From Undibacterium sp. (GTDB lineage Bacteria > Pseudomonadota > Gammaproteobacteria > Burkholderiales > Burkholderiaceae_D): 5,151 nt of DNA. Of the stretch, positions 1-5,151 are shown in pieces. The stretch spans positions 1 to 5,151 of the forward strand of contig JAIELM010000246.1 in assembly GCA_019752975.1 (NCBI GenBank). Direction: 5' to 3'. The notes below the pieces were generated by a model. It saw nothing but the letters and a program-made list of their open reading frames with translations. It searched no databases and was not told where the DNA came from. Made by a program: the position numbers and the translations under genes. Positions within the stretch are counted from its first letter, which is position 1; every line of letters starts with the position of its first letter.

Positions 1-1091
1 AGTATGAAAGCTTGCCTGAACTTGAGGCGCAACTTAAAAACGCCGACCTGCAAGCAGCAAAAAATGCGCAAACGAATGGCAAGCCAAGACTACTGCGAAC
101 TCAAGTAGGTACTGAAGAAATCGCCGAAATTGTCTCGCGTGCGACCGGCATTCCCGTCTCGCGCATGATGCAAGGGGAGCGTGAAAAACTCATCCATATG
201 GAGGAAGGATTACACCAAAGAGTGATTGGTCAGGATGAGGCGATTACGGCGGTGTCGGATGCTATACGACGTTCACGGGCAGGTTTGGGTGACCCGCGTC
301 GCCCTTATGGTTCTTTCTTATTCTTAGGGCCAACCGGGGTTGGTAAGACTGAACTTTGTAAAGCTTTGGCGCATTTTATGTTTGACACAGAAGAGTCCAT
401 CATTCGTATCGATATGAGTGAATTCATGGAAAAACATTCCGTTGCTAGGTTGATCGGTGCGCCTCCTGGCTACGTCGGCTACGAAGAAGGTGGCTATCTC
501 ACCGAAGCGGTGCGACGTAAGCCGTATAGTGTGATTTTATTAGATGAAGTCGAGAAAGCGCATCATGATGTCTTTAATGTGCTGTTGCAAGTCTTAGACG
601 ATGGTCGAATGACCGATGGGCAGGGGCGAACGGTGGACTTCAAAAATACCGTCATCGTGATGACCTCCAACCTAGGTTCACATCAAATTCAAGCAATGGA
701 TGGAAGTGATCCCGAGGTGATAAAGATGGCGGTGATGGGTGAAGTCAAAGCCCATTTTAGACCGGAATTTGTCAATCGCATCGATGAAATAGTCGTGTTT
801 CACGCCTTGGATCACCGCCATATCGCTGCTATTGCGAAGATCCAGCTGGCCAGTTTGGAAGCGCGTTTAGCACAAATGGAAATGGGATTAAGCGTCTCAG
901 AGGCCGCATTAGAAAAAATTGCCGAAGCCGGATTTGATCCCGTTTATGGCGCTAGACCGCTGAAGCGAGCCATACAACAAGAGATAGAAAATCCCTTGTC
1001 TAAGCTCATTTTACAAGGTCGGTTTAGTGTCAAAGACGTGATCGCAATCGATGTGGAACAAGGCAATCTAGTATTTACACTAGGACACTGA
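1..1091 (+). CDS. clpB: ATP-dependent disaggregase ClpB, C-terminal part (5' truncated by window edge)
   Basis: ClpB is a cytosolic hexameric AAA+ machine that, with DnaK, threads aggregated proteins through its central pore. About 362 residues are visible; the frame is open to the window edge, so the gene starts upstream, and the TTG at 12 is an internal Leu codon, not a start. In fragment numbering (Tyr-Glu-Ser from base 3): end of the coiled-coil middle domain at about 1-35; the conserved TGIPVSRM stretch at about 48-55; second AAA+ module with Walker A GPTGVGKT at 109-116, pore loop GYVGYEEGG at 156-164, Walker B VILLDE at 177-182, sensor-1 TSN at 221-223, arginine finger in FRPEFVNR (Arg about 259), and sensor-2 GARPLKRAI at about 316-324. 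The C-terminal domain is complete and ends in TGA at 1089-1091. All catalytic residues of this module are intact. The middle-domain remnant and close match to the ClpB class separate it from ClpA and ClpC. The upstream heat-shock promoter is not in the window. Confidence 0.97.
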   Translation, partial: YESLPELEAQLKNADLQAAKNAQTNGKPRLLRTQVGTEEIAEIVSRATGIPVSRMMQGEREKLIHMEEGLHQRVIGQDEAITAVSDAIRRSRAGLGDPRRPYGSFLFLGPTGVGKTELCKALAHFMFDTEESIIRIDMSEFMEKHSVARLIGAPPGYVGYEEGGYLTEAVRRKPYSVILLDEVEKAHHDVFNVLLQVLDDGRMTDGQGRTVDFKNTVIVMTSNLGSHQIQAMDGSDPEVIKMAVMGEVKAHFRPEFVNRIDEIVVFHALDHRHIAAIAKIQLASLEARLAQMEMGLSVSEAALEKIAEAGFDPVYGARPLKRAIQQEIENPLSKLILQGRFSVKDVIAIDVEQGNLVFTLGH

Positions 1092-1102
1092 GAGACAGTG
1101 GA

Positions 1103-1148
1103 GTAGGGCGGAAGGTGCTCGCTGGATTGCCTGCATTTACCGTCCTAC
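1103..1148. repeat. Imperfect palindrome (GTAGGGCGG family), degenerate copy
   Basis: The outer arms GTAGGGCGG (1103-1111) and CCGTCCTAC (1140-1148) pair fully if one G-U is allowed. After one A-A mismatch the stem continues with 1113-1118 against 1133-1138, leaving a 14-nt loop at 1119-1132. It begins 11 bp after the clpB stop. No T-run follows on either strand, so it is not a standard intrinsic terminator, although the hairpin may protect the clpB mRNA end. The arms resemble the cleaner palindrome at 4592-4621, which suggests a dispersed REP- or MITE-like family. Family membership is inferred from these two copies only. Confidence 0.6.
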
Positions 1149-1231
1149 AAAAGCAAAAATGCCATCAAAAAAAGTGATCGAAAAATTGCCAAACGTCATC
1201 ACTCTATGTTACCCTTGGCACTTCATCATTT

Positions 1232-1260
1232 TCGGAGAATTTTCTGTGGACAGTTATAGT
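1232..1260 (+). promoter_or_regulatory. Weak candidate promoter for the ABC importer operon
   Basis: A good -10-like hexamer, TATAGT, lies at 1255-1260. At 17 bp spacing the -35 position (1232-1237, TCGGAG) matches TTGACA poorly. If used, transcription would begin near 1267 and give a leader of about 220 nt containing the hairpins at 1299-1323 and 1326-1384. No other pair in 1149-1488 looked better, but an activator-dependent or alternative-sigma promoter would not be recognised by eye. Treat this as a guess. Confidence 0.25.
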
Positions 1261-1298
1261 TGTCGATTACCATTCGGCAGTTTGTTGGCACTGTACTT

Positions 1299-1323
1299 TT
1301 AGAAAATTTTTTGGATTTTCTGA
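1299..1323 (+). other. AT-rich inverted repeat in the intergenic leader
   Basis: TTAGAAAAT (1299-1307) pairs with ATTTTCTGA (1315-1323), including one G-U, around a 7-nt loop that carries most of a T-run. The stem is AT-rich and therefore weak, and no T-tract follows it, so a terminator is unlikely. It lies 2 bp before the stronger pair of alternative hairpins. It could be an operator-like dyad, a leader hairpin or chance. Confidence 0.35.
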
Positions 1324-1325
1324 TA

Positions 1326-1384
1326 CTACTTTGCCGGTTCTTGGCAAGTAGTTTCTCACAGTCTTAGGACTGTATCTACTTACC
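1326..1384 (+). promoter_or_regulatory. Possible RNA switch: two mutually exclusive hairpins in the permease leader
   Basis: Hairpin A: CTACTT (1326-1331), a bulged T, then GCC (1333-1335), pairs with GGC plus AAGTAG (1343-1351) around a 7-nt loop. Hairpin B: the same AAGTAG (1346-1351), flanked by GG at 1343-1344, pairs instead with CTACTT (1376-1381) and CC (1383-1384). Inside B, ACAGTC (1358-1363) pairs with GACTGT (1368-1373) around a 4-nt TTAG loop. A and full B cannot coexist. The right arm of B overlaps 1380-1388, which is complementary to the Shine-Dalgarno region 1479-1487 (8 of 9 positions, one of them G-U). By inference, B would free the ribosome site and A would let it be masked. 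I match it to no known riboswitch class. The pairing was done by hand, without energy calculation or homologues. Confidence 0.35.
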
Positions 1385-1477
1385 CCTTATTCATGTTGCG
1401 ATGTGTTTGCCGTGCGAGCGAGCAAAGGCATAGGCAATTTTTATCCTAATTCTGTGCACTACATTGTGAACGAAATT

Positions 1478-1485
1478 AAGGAGGT
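1478..1485 (+). promoter_or_regulatory. Strong Shine-Dalgarno sequence that fixes the permease start
   Basis: AAGGAGGT is a full-length match to the 16S rRNA 3' end. The gap from the last G to the GTG at 1489 is only 4 nt, which is short. An in-frame TAA at 1477-1479 overlaps its first bases, so translation in this frame cannot start further upstream. An out-of-frame ATG at 1487 overlaps the GTG but reaches a stop within about 30 codons. Confidence 0.75.
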
Positions 1486-1488
1486 AAT

Positions 1489-3219
1489 GTGTTCGAATTA
1501 TTTAATCCTCAAAAATCTATCGCCGCCTTGCAGGCCAAGGGGCCAAATCGTTGGGACTGGGCTTTGCTGCCTTTAGTCTTGGCTTTGTTGGCGGCTTTTG
1601 CCTTCGCTGCGATGCAGATGAGTCGGCCTTTTGTACTCGGTGAAATTCTACCTATTTCACTCGATCCTAGTTATCTTCCTTATTATTTACTGCGTACGAT
1701 TTTGCGCATGTTTACTGCTTTAGCTTGTGCTTTATTGTTTAGTTTTGCCTTCGCGGCCATTGCAGTTAAGTCGGCGACAGCAGAAAAATTCATGGTGCCG
1801 TTATTAGATATTTTGCAGTCTGTGCCTATTCTTGGCTTTCAAGCGATTGCTATTGCTCCCTTCATCGCCTTGTTTTCTGGTGACCTATTAGGTGTGGAAT
1901 GTGCGGCGATCTTTGCGATATTTACTTCGCAAGCTTGGAATATGGCTTTTAGTTTGTATCAATCCATGCGCAACGTACCGTCAGAACTCAATGAAGCGGC
2001 GCGTATTTTTCGGCTTTCGGGTTGGCAAAGATTTTGGCGTTTAGAGTTACCTTTTGCGATGCCCGGCTTGTTGTGGAATATGATGATGTCGATGTCGGGC
2101 GGCTGGTTTTTTTTGGTCGCGGCCGAAGCAATTTCTGTAGCAGGACAAGATATTAAACTACCTGGTATCGGCTCGTATATTGCGGTGGCGATAGAGGCGA
2201 AGAATGGTTTGGCAATTACTTGGGCGATTTTTGCGATGTTGGCGGGAATCGTTTTGTATGACCAATTGTTCTTCCGCCCCTTGTTGGCATGGGCGGACAA
2301 ATTCCGCTTTGAAGAATCCCAGGGCGATACTGCGCAACAGTCTTGGTTACTCGATTGGATGCGCAACAGCCTGTGGTTTAGAACTTGGACCTTACAACTC
2401 TGGAAGGTCATGAGCAAAGCGCTATCGTGGTTTAGTGTCAGTAGCGATGTGGAAAAGCGAAAATCACCCAGTAAACTTTACTCACCCCATTGGGTCAAGA
2501 TAATCGAAACTACTTTGATGCTGCTGTCTATATTTGCAGCGTATCGGTTGGTTGTCTACATTCATAGCGATGTTGGTTGGGCCGAAGTCGGTCACGTAAT
2601 GGTCTTGGGTTTGATTACTTTGACAAGGGTGATGGTGTTGATTGGCTTGGCGTCTTTAGTGTGGGTGCCAATCTCCGTGTGGATAGGATTGCGTCCACAG
2701 TACTCGCAAAAAGTGCAAGCCTTAGCGCAATTTTTTGCTGCCTTCCCAGTCAATTTGATGTTTCCCCTCGTGGTATTTGCGATGGTGAGTTTGCATCTGA
2801 ATGCGAATATTTGGCTTAGTCCATTAATGGTCTTCGGTACCCAATGGTATATTTTATTTAATGTTGTGGCTGGCGCTGCGGCGATTCCGAATGAATTGCG
2901 TTTAGCCTCCGATAATTTGGGCTTGAAAGGTTGGCTTAAATGGAAGCGCGTGTACTTGCCTGCGATTTTTCCTAGCTACATTACTGGCGCGATTACCGCC
3001 AGCGGAGGCTCTTGGAATGCGAGTATTGTGGCGGAATATGTTACTTGGGGAAAAACCACTTTGATTGCCGATGGGCTGGGTAGTTACATCAAACAAATGA
3101 CAGAGAGTGGTGACTTTCGGCGGATCGCCTTGGGCATCGGTATCATGTGTATTTTTGTGATGTTACTTAACCGTTTTTTCTGGCGTAAATTGTATGTGCT
3201 GGCGGAAGATCGTAGATAA
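1489..3219 (+). CDS. ABC importer permease, two fused NitT/TauT-type membrane domains
   Basis: This is a 576-residue inner-membrane protein that should form the whole transmembrane channel of an anion/sulfonate-type ABC importer. It resembles the 'duplicated permease component' group. The N-terminal half (about 22-265) has hydrophobic segments near 25-45, 68-93, 103-130, 136-155, 190-215 and 240-262, with an EAA cytoplasmic loop at 169-188 (EAAR...G...LP). A polar linker follows (about 266-335). The second half (about 336-576) has segments near 338-358, 366-400, 411-435, 440-465, 492-515 and 545-563, with a second EAA-type loop at 469-491. Each EAA loop should dock on one ATPase subunit. The second half keeps the SGGSWNASIVAEY stretch typical of CmpB/SsuC/TauC relatives, while the first is more divergent (SGGWFFLVAAEAI). 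The start is GTG, set by the Shine-Dalgarno sequence and the upstream in-frame stop. The ATPase gene follows 37 bp downstream, so co-transcription is very likely. No substrate-binding protein gene adjoins, and the substrate is unknown. Eight T residues at 2107-2114 encode Phe-Phe-Leu inside a membrane segment. Confidence 0.92.
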   Translation: MFELFNPQKSIAALQAKGPNRWDWALLPLVLALLAAFAFAAMQMSRPFVLGEILPISLDPSYLPYYLLRTILRMFTALACALLFSFAFAAIAVKSATAEKFMVPLLDILQSVPILGFQAIAIAPFIALFSGDLLGVECAAIFAIFTSQAWNMAFSLYQSMRNVPSELNEAARIFRLSGWQRFWRLELPFAMPGLLWNMMMSMSGGWFFLVAAEAISVAGQDIKLPGIGSYIAVAIEAKNGLAITWAIFAMLAGIVLYDQLFFRPLLAWADKFRFEESQGDTAQQSWLLDWMRNSLWFRTWTLQLWKVMSKALSWFSVSSDVEKRKSPSKLYSPHWVKIIETTLMLLSIFAAYRLVVYIHSDVGWAEVGHVMVLGLITLTRVMVLIGLASLVWVPISVWIGLRPQYSQKVQALAQFFAAFPVNLMFPLVVFAMVSLHLNANIWLSPLMVFGTQWYILFNVVAGAAAIPNELRLASDNLGLKGWLKWKRVYLPAIFPSYITGAITASGGSWNASIVAEYVTWGKTTLIADGLGSYIKQMTESGDFRRIALGIGIMCIFVMLLNRFFWRKLYVLAEDRR

Positions 3220-3241
3220 ATCCGTGCTGCTCTAGTCTTGT

Positions 3242-3246
3242 GAAAG
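3242..3246 (+). promoter_or_regulatory. Weak ribosome binding site of the ATPase gene
   Basis: GAAAG lies 10 nt before the ATG at 3257, in a purine-rich A-tract leader. It is far weaker than the AAGGAGGT before the permease. No promoter or terminator is apparent in the 37-bp gap, so the gene probably relies on read-through from the permease. Confidence 0.4.
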
Positions 3247-3256
3247 AAAAAAATAA

Positions 3257-4558
3257 ATGACCCAAAAAAATCTCATCAATTTAAGCTGTGTTGCTAAATC
3301 TTTTAAAGCAGCCGATGGCACTGCACGTCTGGTATTAGATCAAGTCGATTTTCAATTGAAGGAGGGCGAAATTGTCGCCTTGTTGGGAAAATCCGGCTCA
3401 GGAAAGTCCACGCTATTGCGCATTATGGCGGGACTTATTCCCGCCGATTCGGGTGAGATGACTTACCGTGATAAGACGATTTTTGGTCCGGTGGCAGGCA
3501 TTGCGATGGTGTTTCAATCCTTTGCGCTCTTTCCTTGGTTGACCGTGCAGCAGAACGTGGAGCTCGGTTTAGAAGCGCAAGGTATAGCCGCTGACGAACG
3601 CGAAGAGCGCGCTGATGCAGTATTGGAATTGATAGGCTTGGCGGGCTTTGGTGGTGCTTTGCCGCGTGAATTATCGGGCGGGATGAAGCAGCGGGTCGGT
3701 ATTGCGCGTGCCTTGGTGACTAACCCCGACGTCTTGTTAATGGATGAAGCTTTTTCCGCGTTGGACGTATTAACTGGTGAAACACTGCGTAACGACATGT
3801 TGGAATTGTGGGAAGAAAGTCGGATTCCGACCAAAGGGATTTTAGTCGTCTCACACAATATTGAAGAAGCGGTCATGATGGCAGATCGTATTATCATCTT
3901 GGGTAGCGATCCAGGTCGTGTGCGTTGTGAAGTGAAGATCGATTTACCACGTCCTCGCGACGTGGACTCGATCGAGGTCCGTGCTTTGATTGATGAAGTG
4001 TATGGCTTGATGACCATGCGTCCAGTACAAGAAACCAGCGCGGGAGCAGCGCCAGAACATCAGCTCGGTTATCGTTTGCCGGATACCGACATTAGTCGTA
4101 TCGAAGGGGTCTTGGATTTACTGGCTGATACGCCATTTAACGGTAAGGCCGATTTGCCGCAATTGGCAGAAGAAACGGAATTGTCAGATGAAGAATTGTT
4201 CCCGACTTACGAGGCTCTGGGTTTATTAGGTTTAGCGCTGATCGAAAAAGGGGATATCAGTTTAACGCCGCTAGGTACTCGCTATGTTGATGCTGATCAA
4301 GTGACTAGGCAAGAACTCTTTGGGCAGCAATTGTTGACTCACGTGCCTCTCGCGGCGCATATTCGGCGCAATCTAGAGACAGAAGCCAGTGGCAGTTTAG
4401 CTGAAGCACCACTGTTGGAGTTGCTGGAAGAATTTTTGAAAGAAGACGAAGCCAAACGTGTACTGGAAATCGCCATTGAATGGGGGCGTTATGGTGAAGT
4501 GTATGAGTACAACTATCATACAGGACGTCTGACTTTGCCTGAGTCTGCCGAGGATTGA
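3257..4558 (+). CDS. ABC importer ATPase (NitT/TauT type) with C-terminal AAA-associated domain
   Basis: This 433-residue cytoplasmic subunit should power the permease encoded just upstream. The nucleotide-binding domain spans about 5-255: Walker A GKSGSGKST at 44-52, Q-loop Gln 87 in VFQSF, signature LSGGM at 139-143, Walker B VLLMDE at 159-164 with catalytic Glu 164, D-loop SALD at 167-170 and H-loop His 200. All key residues are present. The FPWLTV segment at 92-97 and the general wording match the nitrate/sulfonate/taurine ATPases (NrtD, SsuB, TauB), which are usually about 250-280 residues. The extra part, about 275-430, resembles the C-terminal AAA-associated domain (AAA_assoc_C). Residues about 300-350 look like a winged helix (LPQLAEETELSDEELF, then GLLGLALIEKGDISLTPLG), and an acidic helical segment follows. 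By inference this tail regulates transport or senses a signal, possibly replacing an absent partner. The start is ATG. The gene ends at a TGA inside a 16-bp tandem repeat and converges on the nitrilase gene. Confidence 0.93.
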   Translation: MTQKNLINLSCVAKSFKAADGTARLVLDQVDFQLKEGEIVALLGKSGSGKSTLLRIMAGLIPADSGEMTYRDKTIFGPVAGIAMVFQSFALFPWLTVQQNVELGLEAQGIAADEREERADAVLELIGLAGFGGALPRELSGGMKQRVGIARALVTNPDVLLMDEAFSALDVLTGETLRNDMLELWEESRIPTKGILVVSHNIEEAVMMADRIIILGSDPGRVRCEVKIDLPRPRDVDSIEVRALIDEVYGLMTMRPVQETSAGAAPEHQLGYRLPDTDISRIEGVLDLLADTPFNGKADLPQLAEETELSDEELFPTYEALGLLGLALIEKGDISLTPLGTRYVDADQVTRQELFGQQLLTHVPLAAHIRRNLETEASGSLAEAPLLELLEEFLKEDEAKRVLEIAIEWGRYGEVYEYNYHTGRLTLPESAED

Positions 4559-4584
4559 TGTTGGCTAAGATTGATGTTGGCTTA
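4553..4584. repeat. 16-bp tandem duplication across the ATPase stop codon
   Basis: GATTGATGTTGGCTAA (4553-4568) is followed directly by GATTGATGTTGGCTTA (4569-4584), with 15 of 16 bases identical. The first copy holds the last Asp codon and the TGA stop; the second is non-coding. It looks like a recent slippage or local duplication that left the protein unchanged. Confidence 0.8.
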
Positions 4585-4591
4585 ATGGGCC

Positions 4592-4621
4592 AGGGCGGAA
4601 AAGCTTAGCATTTTCCGCCCT
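4592..4621. repeat. Palindromic repeat (GGGCGGAAAA family) between convergent genes
   Basis: AGGGCGGAAAA (4592-4602) and TTTTCCGCCCT (4611-4621) form a perfect 11-bp stem around an 8-nt loop, GCTTAGCA. It lies between the ATPase stop (4558) and the nitrilase stop (4630). The T and A runs are inside the stem, and neither strand has a T-tract after it, so it does not fit a classic intrinsic terminator. It could still block or protect transcripts from both sides. Its arms match the degenerate palindrome at 1103-1148, so a dispersed intergenic repeat family is the best reading. Confidence 0.7.
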
Positions 4622-4629
4622 ACATGATT

Positions 4630-5151
4630 TCACTCCTCAAATTTTACCAAGCGCTGTCTTTCCCGATTGACGATCAAGCGCGTTACGTCGGGGCGCGAAT
4701 AGTGGCCGGTGACATCAAAATTCTGGCGTTCACGTAGCACCATCTGACGATCTAAGTGCGCGATTAATAGGCATTCCTGATCAATTACGGGTTCGACTAT
4801 CCACGAGCCGTCTGGAGCTGCGGCACAGGAGCCACCGTTCGCTAAAATCGCTGGGCAATGCGCTAATATTTTATCTAAATGAGGGGTGTTGACAGGGAAA
4901 TCTTCGCGTCGCATCAGTCCGGAAACAGCGACGCTAAAACTGCGCCCTTCCTTAGCGATAAAGCGCGTTAAGTCCTCGGTATTGCGCAAATTGCCGGGCC
5001 AAATTCCTATGTGCAGATCTTCTCCTTGTGCATACAATGCAGCACGAGAAAGTGGCATCCAGTTTTCCCAACAGTTAAGTCCACCGACGGTAAAACCATC
5101 CAAACGATGGGTGCGCAAACCATGTCCATCACCGGGCGACCAAGTCAGGCG
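4630..5151 (-). CDS. Nitrilase-superfamily carbon-nitrogen hydrolase, C-terminal part (5' end outside window)
   Basis: About 173 C-terminal residues of a probably 300-residue cytosolic hydrolase. The frame stays open to base 5151 with good family sequence ([13 protein letters not shown]), so the TTG at 5118 is an internal codon and the true start lies beyond the window. The catalytic cysteine is in [11 protein letters not shown] (Cys codon 5071-5073). The Glu and Lys of the Glu-Lys-Cys triad that lie earlier in the chain are not visible. Other family features follow in order: [44 protein letters not shown], and the C-terminal [15 protein letters not shown]. The CWEN motif and the HYSRPD tail fit true nitrilase-type enzymes (nitrile to acid plus ammonia) better than amidases or N-carbamoyl hydrolases, but the substrate cannot be deduced. 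It ends at TGA (4630-4632), converging on the ABC operon with 71 bp between stops, so it is transcribed separately. Confidence 0.9.
   Translation of the reverse strand, partial: RLTWSPGDGHGLRTHRLDGFTVGGLNCWENWMPLSRAALYAQGEDLHIGIWPGNLRNTEDLTRFIAKEGRSFSVAVSGLMRREDFPVNTPHLDKILAHCPAILANGGSCAAAPDGSWIVEPVIDQECLLIAHLDRQMVLRERQNFDVTGHYSRPDVTRLIVNRERQRLVKFEE

Noticed and set aside
12..14. TTG as start codon of a short ClpB-like protein.
   Set aside because: The frame is open upstream to the window edge and continues with ClpB middle-domain sequence (Tyr-Glu-Ser-Leu-Pro-Glu-Leu-Glu), so this is an internal Leu codon.
1103..1160. Intrinsic terminator for clpB.
   Set aside because: The hairpin is there, but it is followed by CAAAAGC on the + strand and has no T-tract, so it fits a palindromic repeat better.
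1393..1449. Small leader frame starting ATG at 1393 (18 codons), with another ATG at 1401 giving 10 codons.
   Set aside because: Neither has a Shine-Dalgarno sequence, and neither shows a run of one amino acid as in classical attenuation leader peptides.
1260..1488. Known riboswitch such as guanidine (ykkC type), TPP or cobalamin, since importers of this class are sometimes so controlled.
   Set aside because: I could not find the conserved core sequences of these classes in the leader. A covariance-model search would be decisive.
1959..2417. Long minus-strand open frame opposite the permease gene (152 residues).
   Set aside because: It lies wholly inside the well-supported permease gene, has no recognisable domain, and reads as low-logic antisense sequence.
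2204..3096. Shorter open frames at 2204-2413 (+), 2577-2819 (+) and 2902-3096 (-).
   Set aside because: All are out-of-frame readings of the permease gene with no own ribosome site or recognisable product.
3514..4017. Long minus-strand open frame opposite the ATPase gene (167 residues).
   Set aside because: It is antisense to the conserved nucleotide-binding domain. It is rich in Ser, Arg and Lys with no family match, so it is a shadow of the real gene.
4592..4630. Bidirectional intrinsic terminator between the convergent genes.
   Set aside because: The T and A runs are within the stem and no T-tract follows on either strand. Some terminator activity is possible but not shown.
5116..5118. 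TTG (minus strand) as start codon of the nitrilase.
   Set aside because: The upstream residues to the window end are family-like (PGDGHGLR), and the enzyme would lack most of its N-terminal half.

Overview
The window looks like ordinary chromosome from a proteobacterium, most likely a betaproteobacterium (Burkholderiales-like). This is judged from the wording of the ClpB C-terminal half (for example the [17 protein letters not shown] stretch) and from the gene types. Base composition is fairly balanced and does not change visibly along the window. I see no transposase, phage, CRISPR, tRNA or rRNA signal.

Layout: (1) 1-1091, + strand: the 3' part of clpB, cut by the window edge. It carries the end of the middle domain, the whole second AAA+ module and the C-terminal domain. 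(2) 1092-1488: a 397-bp gene-free stretch. It starts with an imperfect palindrome of a GTAGGGCGG type and ends with a strong Shine-Dalgarno sequence. Between them are several inverted repeats that could form a switching 5' leader for the next gene. (3) 1489-3219, + strand: a permease with two complete NitT/TauT-type membrane domains fused in one chain. (4) 3257-4558, + strand, 37 bp later: the matching ATPase, with an extra C-terminal AAA-associated domain. The two form an evident operon with no substrate-binding protein in view. (5) 4553-4621: a 16-bp tandem duplication across the ATPase stop codon, then a second, cleaner GGGCGGAAAA palindrome between convergent genes. (6) 4630-5151, - strand: the C-terminal part of a nitrilase-superfamily hydrolase with its catalytic cysteine, cut by the window end.

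How the genes work together: the permease and ATPase should assemble into one inner-membrane ABC importer of the nitrate/sulfonate/taurine class. Its substrate cannot be read from the sequence. The nitrilase points the other way and is not part of that operon, so a shared role in nitrogen supply is only a guess. ClpB is an unrelated housekeeping heat-shock disaggregase.

The most interesting signal is in the leader of the permease gene. A segment at 1346-1351 can pair with either of two identical CTACTT copies (1326-1331 or 1376-1381). The region next to the second copy (1380-1388) is complementary to the Shine-Dalgarno sequence at 1479-1487. This has the geometry of a translational RNA switch, but it rests on hand pairing only.
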